A stretch of DNA of 32,079 nucleotides, taken from positions 1-32,079 of the forward strand of contig JAPLIW010000424.1 in assembly GCA_026388915.1 (NCBI GenBank). The letters run 5' to 3'. The notes under the pieces are model-generated. The model did not search any database and was not told the origin of the DNA. It saw nothing but the letters and a program-made list of their open reading frames with translations. The position numbers were made by a program, and so were the translations under genes. Below are positions 1-9,030 of this stretch, piece by piece; positions within the stretch are counted from its first letter, which is position 1, and each line of letters begins with the position of its first letter. The DNA comes from Deltaproteobacteria bacterium (lineage in GTDB: Bacteria; Desulfobacterota; SM23-61).

Positions 1-765
1 GGGGAAATGGCTACTGGGGTAGTTCACCGGTTGACTCGCTCCGGCATCCGCGTCTGCATCACCGAAATTCCCGAGCCCCTGGCGGTACGGCGGGAGGTGG
101 CCTTTTGCGAGGCGGTCTTCGACGGTCGGAAAGAGGTAGAAGGACTCGTCGCCCGCCGGGTGGCCGATACAAAGGAAATCCTGGAGGCTTGGGAAGAGGG
201 AATGATCCCCCTCCTGGTCGACCCGGAATGTAAAATCCGTGAAGTGCTGAAGCCGCAGGTGCTGGTGGACGCCATTATGGCCAAGAGAAACGTGGGAACC
301 CGGATGGGGGATGCTCCCCTGGTGATCGGCCTGGGCCCCGGGTTCTGCGCCGGAAAGGATGTTCATCTGGTGGTGGAAACCAACCGCGGGCACAACCTGG
401 GGAGGGTGATCGAGGAAGGGGAGGCGGAACCGAACAGCGGCATTCCCGGGGAGATTGGGGGATATACCTGGGAAAGAGTTTTGCGGGCGCCGGGAAGCGG
501 AAGATTGCTGGGAAGCAAGAAAATCGGAGACCCGGTAAAAAAGGGGGAAGGGGTTGCCCGGGTGGAAGGGGCCGTGGTGGAGGCCGGGATCGATGGGGTC
601 CTTAGGGGCATCCTTAGGGACGGCCTTTCAGTCCATCAGGGGATGAAAGTCGGGGACATCGATCCCCGGGGGATTCGGGCCCATTGTTTTACCATTTCCG
701 ACAAGGCCCGGGCTATCGGAGGAGGGGTCCTGGAAGCGATTCTGATGGGGTATGACCAACTCTAG
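1..765 (+). CDS. yqeB: YqeB-type selenium-dependent molybdenum hydroxylase maturation protein (5' end beyond window)
   Basis: Frame is open to base 1 (ggg gaa atg = G-E-M-A-T-G-V, resembling the family's GDLATGVAYRL N-terminal region). TEIPEPLAVRREVAFCEAV, GLGPGFCAGKDVHLVVETNRGHNLGRV and the C-terminal GGGVLEAIL fit the family. The listed ATG at 7 is probably internal. Confidence 0.85.
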   Translation, partial: GEMATGVVHRLTRSGIRVCITEIPEPLAVRREVAFCEAVFDGRKEVEGLVARRVADTKEILEAWEEGMIPLLVDPECKIREVLKPQVLVDAIMAKRNVGTRMGDAPLVIGLGPGFCAGKDVHLVVETNRGHNLGRVIEEGEAEPNSGIPGEIGGYTWERVLRAPGSGRLLGSKKIGDPVKKGEGVARVEGAVVEAGIDGVLRGILRDGLSVHQGMKVGDIDPRGIRAHCFTISDKARAIGGGVLEAILMGYDQL

Positions 766-777
766 GAGAAAGAGTCG

Positions 778-1566
778 ATGCAAGATCTGTACGAGGAGAT
801 TGTAAGAATCAAAGAGGAAGGAAAGAGGGGAGTCCTGGCAACGGTCGTCCGCACGCAAGGCTCGACGCCGCGGGAAGTGGGGGCGAAAATGCTGGTTCAT
901 GAAGACGGCTCGATCTCGGGGACCATCGGAGGAGGGCGTCTGGAGGCGGCGGTCATAAAAGAGGCCTTGGACACGCTGGCCACGGGAGAACCCCGCACGA
1001 TTCACCATGATCTGACCGGCCCGGAAGCCTCCGAGGTGGGGATGATCTGCGGGGGGACTCTGGAAGTCTACCTCGAACCCATCCTTTCGGGCCCCAAGGT
1101 CTTTCTTTTCGGGGGGGGCCATGTATCCCTACCCGTGGCCCGGCTTTCGAAAATGGCGGGTTTCCGGGTGGCGGTGATCGACGACCGGCCTGAATTTGCC
1201 AACCGGGAACGGTTTCCCGAAGCGGAAGAGGTGATTGCCGAGGAATTTCCCTCGGCCCTGAAAAAATTGAAGACCCACCGCGAGAGCTACCTGGTCATCC
1301 TTACCCGGGGCCACGCCTACGATCAAGAGGTTCTGGAGTGGGCTTTGGGGACGGCGGCCCGCTACGTCGGCATGATCGGAAGCCGGAAGAAAGTCCAGAC
1401 GGTTTTCAGCAACCTGAAGGAGAAGGGCGTATCAGCGGAAAAGCTGAATTCCGTCCATTCGCCCATCGGCCTGGACATCGGGGGCAAGACCCCGGAAGAG
1501 ATCGCCGTGAGCATCGTGGCGGAAATGATCCAGGAAAGGCGCAAGGGGAAGGGCAGGGGGGTATGA
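778..1566 (+). CDS. XdhC/CoxI family protein
   Basis: Motifs ATVVRTQGSTPREVGAKMLV, GTIGGGRLEAAV, LFGGGHVSLPVARLSKMAGFRVAVIDDRPEFANRERFP and YVGMIGSRKK are typical of XdhC. Confidence 0.92.
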   Translation: MQDLYEEIVRIKEEGKRGVLATVVRTQGSTPREVGAKMLVHEDGSISGTIGGGRLEAAVIKEALDTLATGEPRTIHHDLTGPEASEVGMICGGTLEVYLEPILSGPKVFLFGGGHVSLPVARLSKMAGFRVAVIDDRPEFANRERFPEAEEVIAEEFPSALKKLKTHRESYLVILTRGHAYDQEVLEWALGTAARYVGMIGSRKKVQTVFSNLKEKGVSAEKLNSVHSPIGLDIGGKTPEEIAVSIVAEMIQERRKGKGRGV

Positions 1567-2618
1567 TTTCGGCCATCATCCTGGCGGCCGGCGAATCCCG
1601 GAGAATGGGGAGACCCAAGCTGATCCTGGACTGGCAGGGGAAAACCATCCTGCAGCATGTTCTTGACGCGCTGCGGGGTTCTCCCGTGGGCGAAGTGGTT
1701 CTGGTCCTGGGACACGAAGCCGAGCGGATTCGGGGGAGGATTCAGGCTCCGGGGGTCAAGATCGTCATAAACCCCGATTATCGGGAAGGAATGAGCACTT
1801 CTCTCCGTAGGGGCATCCTGGCGGCAGACCCGGACACCCAGGCCTTTCTGGTGGTCCTGGCTGACCAGCCCGGAATCAATCCAAAAATCATCGATGAGTT
1901 AATCCTGAATTTCCGCCAAGCCTTTCCCGGGAAGAACATCGTCGTCCCGGTGATCGAACGAAAAGGGGTCATCGTAACAACCACCACCAAAATCTGGGAG
2001 CCCGCGCCCTCTCCTTCTTTTTCCTTATTCTGTTCCTCTCAGTTTCCCCTGGTAAAGGAATGGGTTACCGGAAAGCTGGGAAGTGTTCCTTATCTGGTCG
2101 TTGCCCGGGAGAAGTTGAACAACGGAAAACTGCGGGGAATTCCTCCCGCATGGATTGAAGAACTCGGATCCTTACCCGGAGTCTCCTTCTTAATTACCGA
2201 AGCGGACGGGGCTGCGGGCCGCTCCCTCAAGGCCGCCCGGGAGGACGAACCCGTTCTGCCGGCCAATTCCAGCCTCCTGGTTCCGGTGGTGGGCATGGAT
2301 GCCTTAGGCTGTCCCTTGGACGACAAGCATGTATTCCGGGCGGATTTGGCCGCCCGTCTTCTCGGCGTGAATCCGGGAATCGAAATCACCGAAGAAGTCA
2401 TAGCCCGTCTTTTAGTGCATATTCTGAGGGACACTCCCCCCAAAGCCAGGGTAATCCCCTTTCTCAACAAGGTCGATCTCCCCGGATGTCTGGAGAAGGG
2501 CAAAAGCCTGGCCAGATATCTCTTATCCTTCAAACCTCCGGGTATTCAGCGGGTGGTCCTGGGTCATGCCCGACAATCTCCGCCGGTGAAAGAAATCATC
2601 GAAAAGCCAAAAGCCTGA
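1563..2618 (+). CDS. MocA-like nucleotidyltransferase N-terminus fused to YqeC C-terminus (probable deletion fusion)
   Basis: Start overlaps the XdhC stop (ATGA at 1563-1566). N-terminal ISAIILAAGESRRMGRPKLILDW is MobA/MocA; from about base 1969 VIVTTTTKIWEP...ITEADGAAGRSLKAAREDEPVLP...VVGMDALGCPLDDKHVFR...FLNKVDL is YqeC. The 1338 start in the ORF track is a spurious extension. Confidence 0.85.
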   Translation: MISAIILAAGESRRMGRPKLILDWQGKTILQHVLDALRGSPVGEVVLVLGHEAERIRGRIQAPGVKIVINPDYREGMSTSLRRGILAADPDTQAFLVVLADQPGINPKIIDELILNFRQAFPGKNIVVPVIERKGVIVTTTTKIWEPAPSPSFSLFCSSQFPLVKEWVTGKLGSVPYLVVAREKLNNGKLRGIPPAWIEELGSLPGVSFLITEADGAAGRSLKAAREDEPVLPANSSLLVPVVGMDALGCPLDDKHVFRADLAARLLGVNPGIEITEEVIARLLVHILRDTPPKARVIPFLNKVDLPGCLEKGKSLARYLLSFKPPGIQRVVLGHARQSPPVKEIIEKPKA

Positions 2619-2825
2619 AGATTGAATCAGAGGACTATTCTTTTAATCCGCAATCCGCAATCGGAAATCCGAAATGCCAACGAAGATTTCTTCTTGACCC
2701 TGACCCGCCGGTCCCCATATACTTTCCAGGAGAGGAAATCTTGAATTAAAATCAAGTCTGCTGAGTACCTTGAGAACTGAGCAGAGGTCGGTTATGGCAG
2801 ACCGGTCTGCGTTGGAGAATAGAAG

Positions 2826-3218
2826 ATGGAAAAAACATCCCGTGTCTTCAAGATCAAAGAGATGAAACCGGTGGACCGCGGTCCCGGTTTGAGGGGCTGG
2901 CCGCTGGTAACCGGCGAAATCGGTTCGGAACATCTGACCACCGGAATCACCGAATTCCAGCCGGGGGCCTTCCTGGCCATGCATATTCACAACTGCGAAG
3001 AGCAGGTCACGGTCATCGAAGGAAAAGCCACGGCGGTCATTGATGGAATCTCCCATCAAGTAACCGCTCCGGATACGACATTCATATTCCCGGGCGTGCC
3101 CCATCGGTTCATCAACACCGGCGACAAACCCATGAAGATTATGTGGGTGTACACGACCACCCAGGTGACCCGGACTTTCGTGGACACGGGGAAAAAAGAA
3201 GATTACTTGAAAAAATGA
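2826..3218 (+). CDS. Cupin-domain protein
   Basis: Cupin motifs MHIHNCEEQVTVIEGKATAVIDG and TFIFPGVPHRFINTGDKPMKIMWVY. Confidence 0.85.
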   Translation: MEKTSRVFKIKEMKPVDRGPGLRGWPLVTGEIGSEHLTTGITEFQPGAFLAMHIHNCEEQVTVIEGKATAVIDGISHQVTAPDTTFIFPGVPHRFINTGDKPMKIMWVYTTTQVTRTFVDTGKKEDYLKK

Positions 3219-3314
3219 ACCAGTTTCGCCGGTTATATCTCTGCGCTCTTTTACTACTAACGTGCAGATTCTTTAAATTCTGCAAAGAAAATTTTCTTTA
3301 GGCAACGATTCTCT

Positions 3315-3362
3315 GAAATCCCCCCAACCCCCCTTTATCAAAGGGGGGCGAGGGGGGATTTC
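3315..3362. repeat. Perfect-ended inverted repeat GAAATCCCCCC..CCCCCCTTT-atc-AAAGGGGGG..GGGGGGATTTC
   Basis: Read directly; arms of about 22 nt with a short loop. Confidence 0.9.
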
Positions 3363-3421
3363 TGGGATGACGGGTGTTGATATGAAAAATTTTGCGGTTT
3401 GTTAAGATTTTTTTCTCGATC

Positions 3422-3451
3422 TTTATCCGCGTTTATCCGTGTTCATCCGCG
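3422..3451. repeat. Three tandem decamers TTTATCCGCG / TTTATCCGTG / TTCATCCGCG
   Basis: Read directly from sequence. Confidence 0.9.
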
Positions 3452-3508
3452 TCCCATTAGGTCTTTTGTCTTTAAGTCTTTGGCGAATATAAAAGAGGCT
3501 ACCCGATC

Positions 3509-4564
3509 ATGGAATACGTTCGACCTTCCATTGCTGCGATGAAAGGCTATGTGCCGGGAATCCAGCCGGACCCCGCTCAGAAATACATTAAGCTCAACAG
3601 CAACGAGAACCCCTATCCGCCGTCTCCGCGGGTGAGAGAAGTCCTTCAGCGGCTGCATTACGATGATTTGCGGATCTACCCCGACCCGATGAGCCTTGAA
3701 CTCCGGGAAAAACTGGCCCGCCTCCATGGCTTCTCGGCAGAACAAATCATCTGCGGAAACGGTTCGGATGACATCCTGAACATGATCGTGCGGACTTTTG
3801 CCCAGCCCGGCGAAGCCATCGGTTTCTATGAGCCTACTTTCCCGCTGTACAAAGTGCTGGGCGTAATTCAGGGGGTCCGGAACCTGGCCATTCCGGTTAC
3901 CGAGCCCTATGACCGGCCCCCGGACCCGCCTTCGGAAGTAAAAGTCTTTTTCCTGGCCAACCCCAACTCCCCGGTGGGATTCCTGTACCCCCTTTCCTTG
4001 GTCCGGGACCTGGCCCGGAAGGTTCGGGGAGTCTTCGTGGTTGATGAGGCCTACGTTGAATTCGCCCCGGAAAACGCGCTGAGCTTTGTCCGGCAGGTGG
4101 AAAACGTGATCGTGGTTCGCACGGTCTCCAAGTCTTACTCCCTGGCCGGTGTGCGGCTGGGGTATGCCATCGGAAGGGAGACCCTGGTCCAGGAAATGTT
4201 CAAGGTGAAAGACCCTTTCAACGTGAACCGTTTGACCCAGGCAGTGGTGTCGACGGCGCTGGAGGATCAGGATTACTTCCGAAAAAATATTTCCCGGGTC
4301 GTGGGAACCCGAGACTGGTTTAGCCGGGAGGCGCGGGCCCTGGGATACCGGATCATTTCTTCTCAGGGGAACTTCGTGTTCCCTCAACCGCCCCAGAAGG
4401 GGAGAGGAATCAAATTTTTCCAAACCCTCTTCGATCGAAAGATTTTAACCCGCCACTATGATGTAGAGGGACTGCGGGACGGGGTTCGGATGTCCATCGG
4501 CACCCGCGAGGAGATGGAGATCACCCTTCAGGTGATGAGCGACATACTAAAAATACTGAAGTAA
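3509..4564 (+). CDS. hisC: Histidinol-phosphate aminotransferase
   Basis: IKLNSNENPYPPSPRVREVL, CGNGSDDILNMIVRTF, FLANPNSPVG, VVDEAYVEFA, VRTVSKSYSLAGVRLGYAIG. Confidence 0.92.
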   Translation: MEYVRPSIAAMKGYVPGIQPDPAQKYIKLNSNENPYPPSPRVREVLQRLHYDDLRIYPDPMSLELREKLARLHGFSAEQIICGNGSDDILNMIVRTFAQPGEAIGFYEPTFPLYKVLGVIQGVRNLAIPVTEPYDRPPDPPSEVKVFFLANPNSPVGFLYPLSLVRDLARKVRGVFVVDEAYVEFAPENALSFVRQVENVIVVRTVSKSYSLAGVRLGYAIGRETLVQEMFKVKDPFNVNRLTQAVVSTALEDQDYFRKNISRVVGTRDWFSREARALGYRIISSQGNFVFPQPPQKGRGIKFFQTLFDRKILTRHYDVEGLRDGVRMSIGTREEMEITLQVMSDILKILK

Positions 4565-4598
4565 CGGAAGGTTAGAAAAGAAAAAATTCCCACCCAAT

Positions 4599-4630
4599 AT
4601 TCTATCATTCCAACATTCCACTATTCCATT
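4599..4630. repeat. Four tandem octamers ATTCTATC/ATTCCAAC/ATTCCACT/ATTCCATT just upstream of the aminotransferase
   Basis: Read directly; period 8. Confidence 0.88.
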
Positions 4631-4643
4631 TTGAGGAGATTAT

Positions 4644-5828
4644 ATGGCCATTTCAACGAAAATCCAGGGTTACATGGAGCGGGCCTCCTGGATCCGAAAG
4701 ATGTTCGAACAGGGATTGGAGTTAAAAGCCAAAATCGGGGCGGACAAGGTTTTCGATTTCAGCCTGGGAAACCCGAACCTGGAGCCGCCGGAGAAAGTGC
4801 GGAAGACGATCCTGGAAGTCATCGGAGACGAGCGCCCCGGGAAACATGCTTATATGCCCAACGCAGGGTTGAAAGAGACCCGGGAGGCAGTGGCCGGGTT
4901 CCTTGCTAAGGAACACGGGGTTCCCATGACCTGGGAGCAGGTGATCATGACCTGCGGGGCCGGCGGAGCCCTCAACGTTGCCTTGAAAACCATCCTGGAC
5001 GCCGGGGATGAAGTAATCGTCCTGTCCCCCTATTTCGTCGAGTATCTGTTTTATATCGATAATCATAACGGTGTCGGTAAGTTAGCTAAAACAAATGAAG
5101 ATTTTACTTTAAATTTAAAGGAGATTGAGGCGACCATCACTCCCAAGACCAAGGCCATCATTTTGAACTCGCCCAACAATCCATCGGGCCGTATTTATGA
5201 TGAAAAAAGTTTAAGGAATTTGGGAGAACTGTTTGAAACAATTAAACAAAAAAACAATCAAACAATCTATCTCTTATCCGATGAACCCTACAGCAAGATC
5301 GTTTATGACGGAGCCAGGGTTCCGAGTATTTATCAGGCGTACACAGAGAGCATCATTGTCACTTCATACTCCAAGGATCTTTCTTTGCCCGGAGAGCGGA
5401 TCGGCTACCTGGGTGTGAATCCCCGGATGGAAAATTGGAAACAAGCTGTCGACGGCCTCACTTTCTGCAACCGGATTTTAGGTTTTGTGAACGCCCCGGC
5501 TTTGATGCAACGCATCCTTGTCAAGCTTCAGGGGGTATCGGTCAACGTGGCCGAGTATAAATGGAAGAGGGATAACCTGTGCCGGGGATTGGCTGAGGCC
5601 GGGTATTCCTTCGTCAAGCCGGAGGGGGCGTTTTATCTGTTTCCCAAGTCTCCCATCGCTGACGATGTTAAGTTCGTGAATATCCTCCTACAGGAGAATA
5701 TTCTCGGGGTTCCCGGGACAGGCTTTGGAACTCCGGGACATTTCCGTCTCGCATACTGCGTGGAAGACCGGGTCATCGAAGGGTCCCTTGAAGGCTTCCG
5801 CCGGGCTATCCAGAAGGTCTCTCGTTAA
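4644..5828 (+). CDS. Pyridoxal-phosphate-dependent aminotransferase (class I/II)
   Basis: FDFSLGNPNLEPP, LNSPNNPSGRIYDEKSL, LLSDEPYSKIVYDG, TSYSKDLSLPGERIGYLGV. Upstream GAGGAG. Confidence 0.9.
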   Translation: MAISTKIQGYMERASWIRKMFEQGLELKAKIGADKVFDFSLGNPNLEPPEKVRKTILEVIGDERPGKHAYMPNAGLKETREAVAGFLAKEHGVPMTWEQVIMTCGAGGALNVALKTILDAGDEVIVLSPYFVEYLFYIDNHNGVGKLAKTNEDFTLNLKEIEATITPKTKAIILNSPNNPSGRIYDEKSLRNLGELFETIKQKNNQTIYLLSDEPYSKIVYDGARVPSIYQAYTESIIVTSYSKDLSLPGERIGYLGVNPRMENWKQAVDGLTFCNRILGFVNAPALMQRILVKLQGVSVNVAEYKWKRDNLCRGLAEAGYSFVKPEGAFYLFPKSPIADDVKFVNILLQENILGVPGTGFGTPGHFRLAYCVEDRVIEGSLEGFRRAIQKVSR

Positions 5829-6096
5829 ACATACTCACGCCCTGCCAAGCATGAAAGGGGCCTGGCTTTTGCCCTCCTTAAGAAATTACTTTAGGGCCCT
5901 ATAACGTCTGATAATATATATTATGTAAACTAGAAGAAGAAAAAATCTGTGAGCCTGGGCCAGGACCCGGGGATTAGGCGGTACCCTTTAACCTCCCCCT
6001 CCGCAGGCCAATGAAAGTCACGTTTCCTGGGTGATCCGAAAAAAAAGACAATCTCTGCCAAATCCACTTGAACCACCATAATTTCCTTAAGGTAAA

Positions 6097-6509
6097 CTCC
6101 CGGCTCTGCCGGGGGATCTATTAGAGTTTGAAATTTCCGGGATGCTTGAGTTGTGGCCCGGGGGCAAGGAGTTTCTGGGCAAAAAGCATCGGCCGGCCTG
6201 GCCCTTTCCTTGGAGGCTTCGACCGGCTTCCGCAGGATGCGGCGGGTCGATCGGGCGTGCCAAATTCGGAATTCGGAATGTGGAATTCGGAATTTCTTGT
6301 TTTTTTTTTCATTCCGCATTCCGCACTCTACATTCCGCATTTCCATTGCCCGCCTAGCCCATGAAATGGAAGCCGCCTCATGATTTTTGCCCAGAAGCTC
6401 CTTGCCCCCGGGCCTGGCATCCGCCCGAAGGCCACCTTTCGGTGTGGCGCCCATTTCAATCCGCTTTGAGCGGTTCACTCTTTTTCATACCTCCGGCTCT
6501 GCCGGAGGT
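6097..6509. repeat. Intergenic palindrome-rich island with nested inverted repeats
   Basis: 34-nt inverted arms 6156-6189 and 6380-6413 (32/34 matches); inner iterated ATTCCGC/GCGGAAT inverted repeat 6262-6343; hairpins 6097-6115 (CCCGGC-TCT-GCCGGG core), 6461-6473 (CCGCT-TTG-AGCGG) and 6489-6509 (ACCTCCGGC-TCT-GCCGGAGGT). Confidence 0.85.
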
Positions 6510-6532
6510 CATGATTGGAGGGGAAATTGCCC

Positions 6533-6562
6533 TTGACACTCTCCTCCCCTATTTGTTAACCT
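6533..6562 (+). promoter_or_regulatory. Possible sigma70-like promoter for the ABC transporter operon
   Basis: TTGACA at 6533-6538 followed about 18 nt later by TAACCT; 36 nt upstream of the 6598 start. Confidence 0.35.
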
Positions 6563-6597
6563 TTTAAAGATTTATTGCCGAAAAAAGGAATTGGAGC

Positions 6598-7326
6598 ATG
6601 ATTGAATTCAAAGCGGTCCATAAATGGTTCGGCTCAATCCATGTCCTGAACGAAATTGACCTCTTTATCAAGCCGGGAGAAGTCGTCGTGGTCTGCGGGC
6701 CCAGCGGTTCGGGCAAAAGCACGCTCATCCGGTGCATAAACCGCCTGGAACCGATCCAAAAAGGCAACATTATTGTGGACGGCATTTCCCTCCAGGACCG
6801 CAAGACCAACCTTGCCAAACTGCGGGCCGAAGTGGGGATGGTTTTCCAGCAGTTCAACCTCTATCCCCACAAAACCGCTTTGCAAAATATCGTGCTGGCC
6901 CCGATGAAAGTGCGCAAACAGTCCCGGGAGGAGGCCGAGAGGATCGCCAAGAACCTGATGGCCAAAGTCGGCATTCCGGATAAAATCGGGAGCTATCCGG
7001 CCAACCTCTCGGGCGGCCAACAGCAGCGGGTGGCGATTGCCCGCGCCCTGGCCATGCAGCCCAAAATCATGCTCTTCGATGAACCCACTTCCGCCCTGGA
7101 CCCGGAGATGATCAACGAAGTCCTCGAGGTTATGACCAACCTGGCCCGCGAAGGCATGACCATGATTGTGGTCACCCATGAAATGGGATTTGCCCGGAGG
7201 GTCTCCCACCGCATCATCTTCATGGATGAAGGTCGGATCGTCGAAGAGGGCTCCCCCGACACTTTCTTCTCCCAGCCCAAGAGCGACAGAACGAAGGCCT
7301 TTTTGAGTACCATCTTGACTCACTAA
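6598..7326 (+). CDS. glnQ: Polar amino-acid ABC transporter ATP-binding protein
   Basis: Walker A GPSGSGKS, signature [36 protein letters not shown]-loop VTHEMGFAR. Confidence 0.93.
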   Translation: MIEFKAVHKWFGSIHVLNEIDLFIKPGEVVVVCGPSGSGKSTLIRCINRLEPIQKGNIIVDGISLQDRKTNLAKLRAEVGMVFQQFNLYPHKTALQNIVLAPMKVRKQSREEAERIAKNLMAKVGIPDKIGSYPANLSGGQQQRVAIARALAMQPKIMLFDEPTSALDPEMINEVLEVMTNLAREGMTMIVVTHEMGFARRVSHRIIFMDEGRIVEEGSPDTFFSQPKSDRTKAFLSTILTH

Positions 7327-7367
7327 ATCACCCGTCTAAGAAAAACCCCTAAAGGAGGTAAAAAGAG

Positions 7368-8228
7368 ATGAAACGATTCGGACTCGCTTTGATTTTGTCC
7401 CTTATTATTTTGAGCCTTGCGGCCTCCGCCCCGGCTCAGACCCAGTCCACCCTGGAAAAGATCAAAAACTCGGGTGTCTTTACCATCGGGGTGCGCAACG
7501 CCTCCGCCCCCTTCTCTTTCATCAACAAACAGAATGAAAGAGCCGGCTTCTCCAATGACCTGGCTGAGCTGGTTCATAAGGCCATCGAGAAGAAACTGGG
7601 AAAGCAGATCAAATTGGAGATGAAGGAAACCAGCCCGGCCACCCGGATTGCGCTGCTCACCAGCATGTCGGTAGACCTGATTACTGAAACGATGACCGAC
7701 ACCCGGCCCCGAAGGGACAGCGTCGATTTCAGCCTTACCTATTTTGTAACCGGAGCCGACTTCATTGTTAAGAAGGGAAGCCCCATTAAAGGGACCAAGG
7801 ATATCGCCGGGAAACGAATCGGCACCCAGCAGGGGTCGACCAATGAGCGGGTCCTGAGGGAGAAATACACCCAGGCCCAGCTGGTCACCTTCCCGGACCA
7901 GGCCGCTGCTTTCATGGCTCTGCAGCAGGGAAAGCTCGACGCTTACTGTAATGACGCGATTCAGCTCTGGGGGTTGAAGTATAAATCCGCCACTCCCGAC
8001 CAGTGGGTTGTCGTGGGAGACTGGATCAGCTACGAACCCTACGGGTTCGCGATGCGCAAGAATGACTCCGATTTCCGCGCCGTGGTAAACAACGCCCTGA
8101 TGGAAGCCATCGAGGGAGGAGAGTACTTCAAGCTCTATGAGAAATGGTTCGGGACCAAGAGCGACGTGCCCTACCCCATGAACCAGACCTTTAAGACCTT
8201 CCTCCTTTACCAGGTAGTTCCCAAATAA
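7368..8228 (+). CDS. Amino-acid ABC transporter substrate-binding protein
   Basis: Signal peptide, then LEKIKNSGVFTIGVRNASAPFSF...GKRIGTQQGSTNERVLRE...PYGFAMRKNDSDFRAVVN; SD aaaggagg upstream. Confidence 0.92.
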   Translation: MKRFGLALILSLIILSLAASAPAQTQSTLEKIKNSGVFTIGVRNASAPFSFINKQNERAGFSNDLAELVHKAIEKKLGKQIKLEMKETSPATRIALLTSMSVDLITETMTDTRPRRDSVDFSLTYFVTGADFIVKKGSPIKGTKDIAGKRIGTQQGSTNERVLREKYTQAQLVTFPDQAAAFMALQQGKLDAYCNDAIQLWGLKYKSATPDQWVVVGDWISYEPYGFAMRKNDSDFRAVVNNALMEAIEGGEYFKLYEKWFGTKSDVPYPMNQTFKTFLLYQVVPK

Positions 8229-8283
8229 TAGGCACCAGGAAAAGACTCCGGGGAGGCAACTCCTCCCCGGATTTGGGTCCGGG

Positions 8284-9030
8284 ATGATTTTTGGATTTCT
8301 AGGCATGACCTATGAGTTCAAGTGGTCCGTTCTGTGGGCCCAGCCGCATCTTACCTGGCTCATCGACGGGCTCCTGACCACCCTTCGGCTGGCCTCGATC
8401 AGCTGGTGCATCGCCGTTCTTCTGGGGATTGTCTTCGGGGCCATGCGGACCGTCCCCTTCCGGCCGGTCCGGGTCGTGGCGACCGCCTACGTGGAGTTCT
8501 TCCGCAACGTCCCCCTGCTGGTGTGGCTTTTTTTCTGGTATTTCGGAGCCCCGGAAGCCTTTCCCGAACCGGTCCGCCAATGGTTCATTCACCACGGGAT
8601 TGAATTCTGGTCCGCGGTTGCGGGCATCAGCGTCTACCACGGGGCCAGGTTTGCGGAGGTCATCCGGGCGGGGATCCAAGCCATCCCCAGGACCCAGCTC
8701 GAAGCCGGGCTTTCTTCCGGGCTCTCGGTGGCCGCCACCTATCGGCTGATCATTATCCCCATCGCCCTGCGCCTCATCGTTCCCCCGGCCACCAACGAAT
8801 CTTTGAACCTTCTGAAGAACACCTCCTTGGCCATGACCATCGGCGTAGCCGAGCTTACTTTCGCCGCCCGCCAGATCGAGACCTACACGGCCAAGGCCGT
8901 GGAAGCCCTGACCTCGGCGGCCTTGATCTACCTGGTCCTCTGCCTGTCGATTTCCAGCGTCATGAACTGGCTTGAGGGAAAATTCGCCATTCCCGGGCTC
9001 ATCGCCCGGGGGACGAGGGCCGAACATTGA
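8284..9030 (+). CDS. Amino-acid ABC transporter permease
   Basis: HisM/GltJ-type permease: GLLTTLRLASISWCIAVLLGI, YVEFFRNVPLLVWLFFWYFG, EVIRAGIQAIPRTQLEAGLSSGLS. Confidence 0.9.
   Translation: MIFGFLGMTYEFKWSVLWAQPHLTWLIDGLLTTLRLASISWCIAVLLGIVFGAMRTVPFRPVRVVATAYVEFFRNVPLLVWLFFWYFGAPEAFPEPVRQWFIHHGIEFWSAVAGISVYHGARFAEVIRAGIQAIPRTQLEAGLSSGLSVAATYRLIIIPIALRLIVPPATNESLNLLKNTSLAMTIGVAELTFAARQIETYTAKAVEALTSAALIYLVLCLSISSVMNWLEGKFAIPGLIARGTRAEH

Noticed and set aside
1338-1562. N-terminal extension of the 426-aa ORF
   Set aside because: Overlaps XdhC in another frame and lacks homology; MISAIILAAG at 1563 is the natural start.
3315-3362. Treating the C6/G6 inverted repeat simply as a rho-independent terminator of the cupin gene
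   Set aside because: No clear U-tract directly after the stem on the plus strand, and similar elements are recurrent repeats; termination is untested.
3443-4423. 326-aa minus-strand ORF antisense to hisC
   Set aside because: Shadow ORF of a well-supported hisC; no motif.
5930-6478. 182-aa minus-strand ORF across the palindrome island
   Set aside because: Translation consists of repeat-derived words (MRNVECGMRNEKK, FRIPHSEFRIWH) and reads through both inverted arms; not a credible protein.
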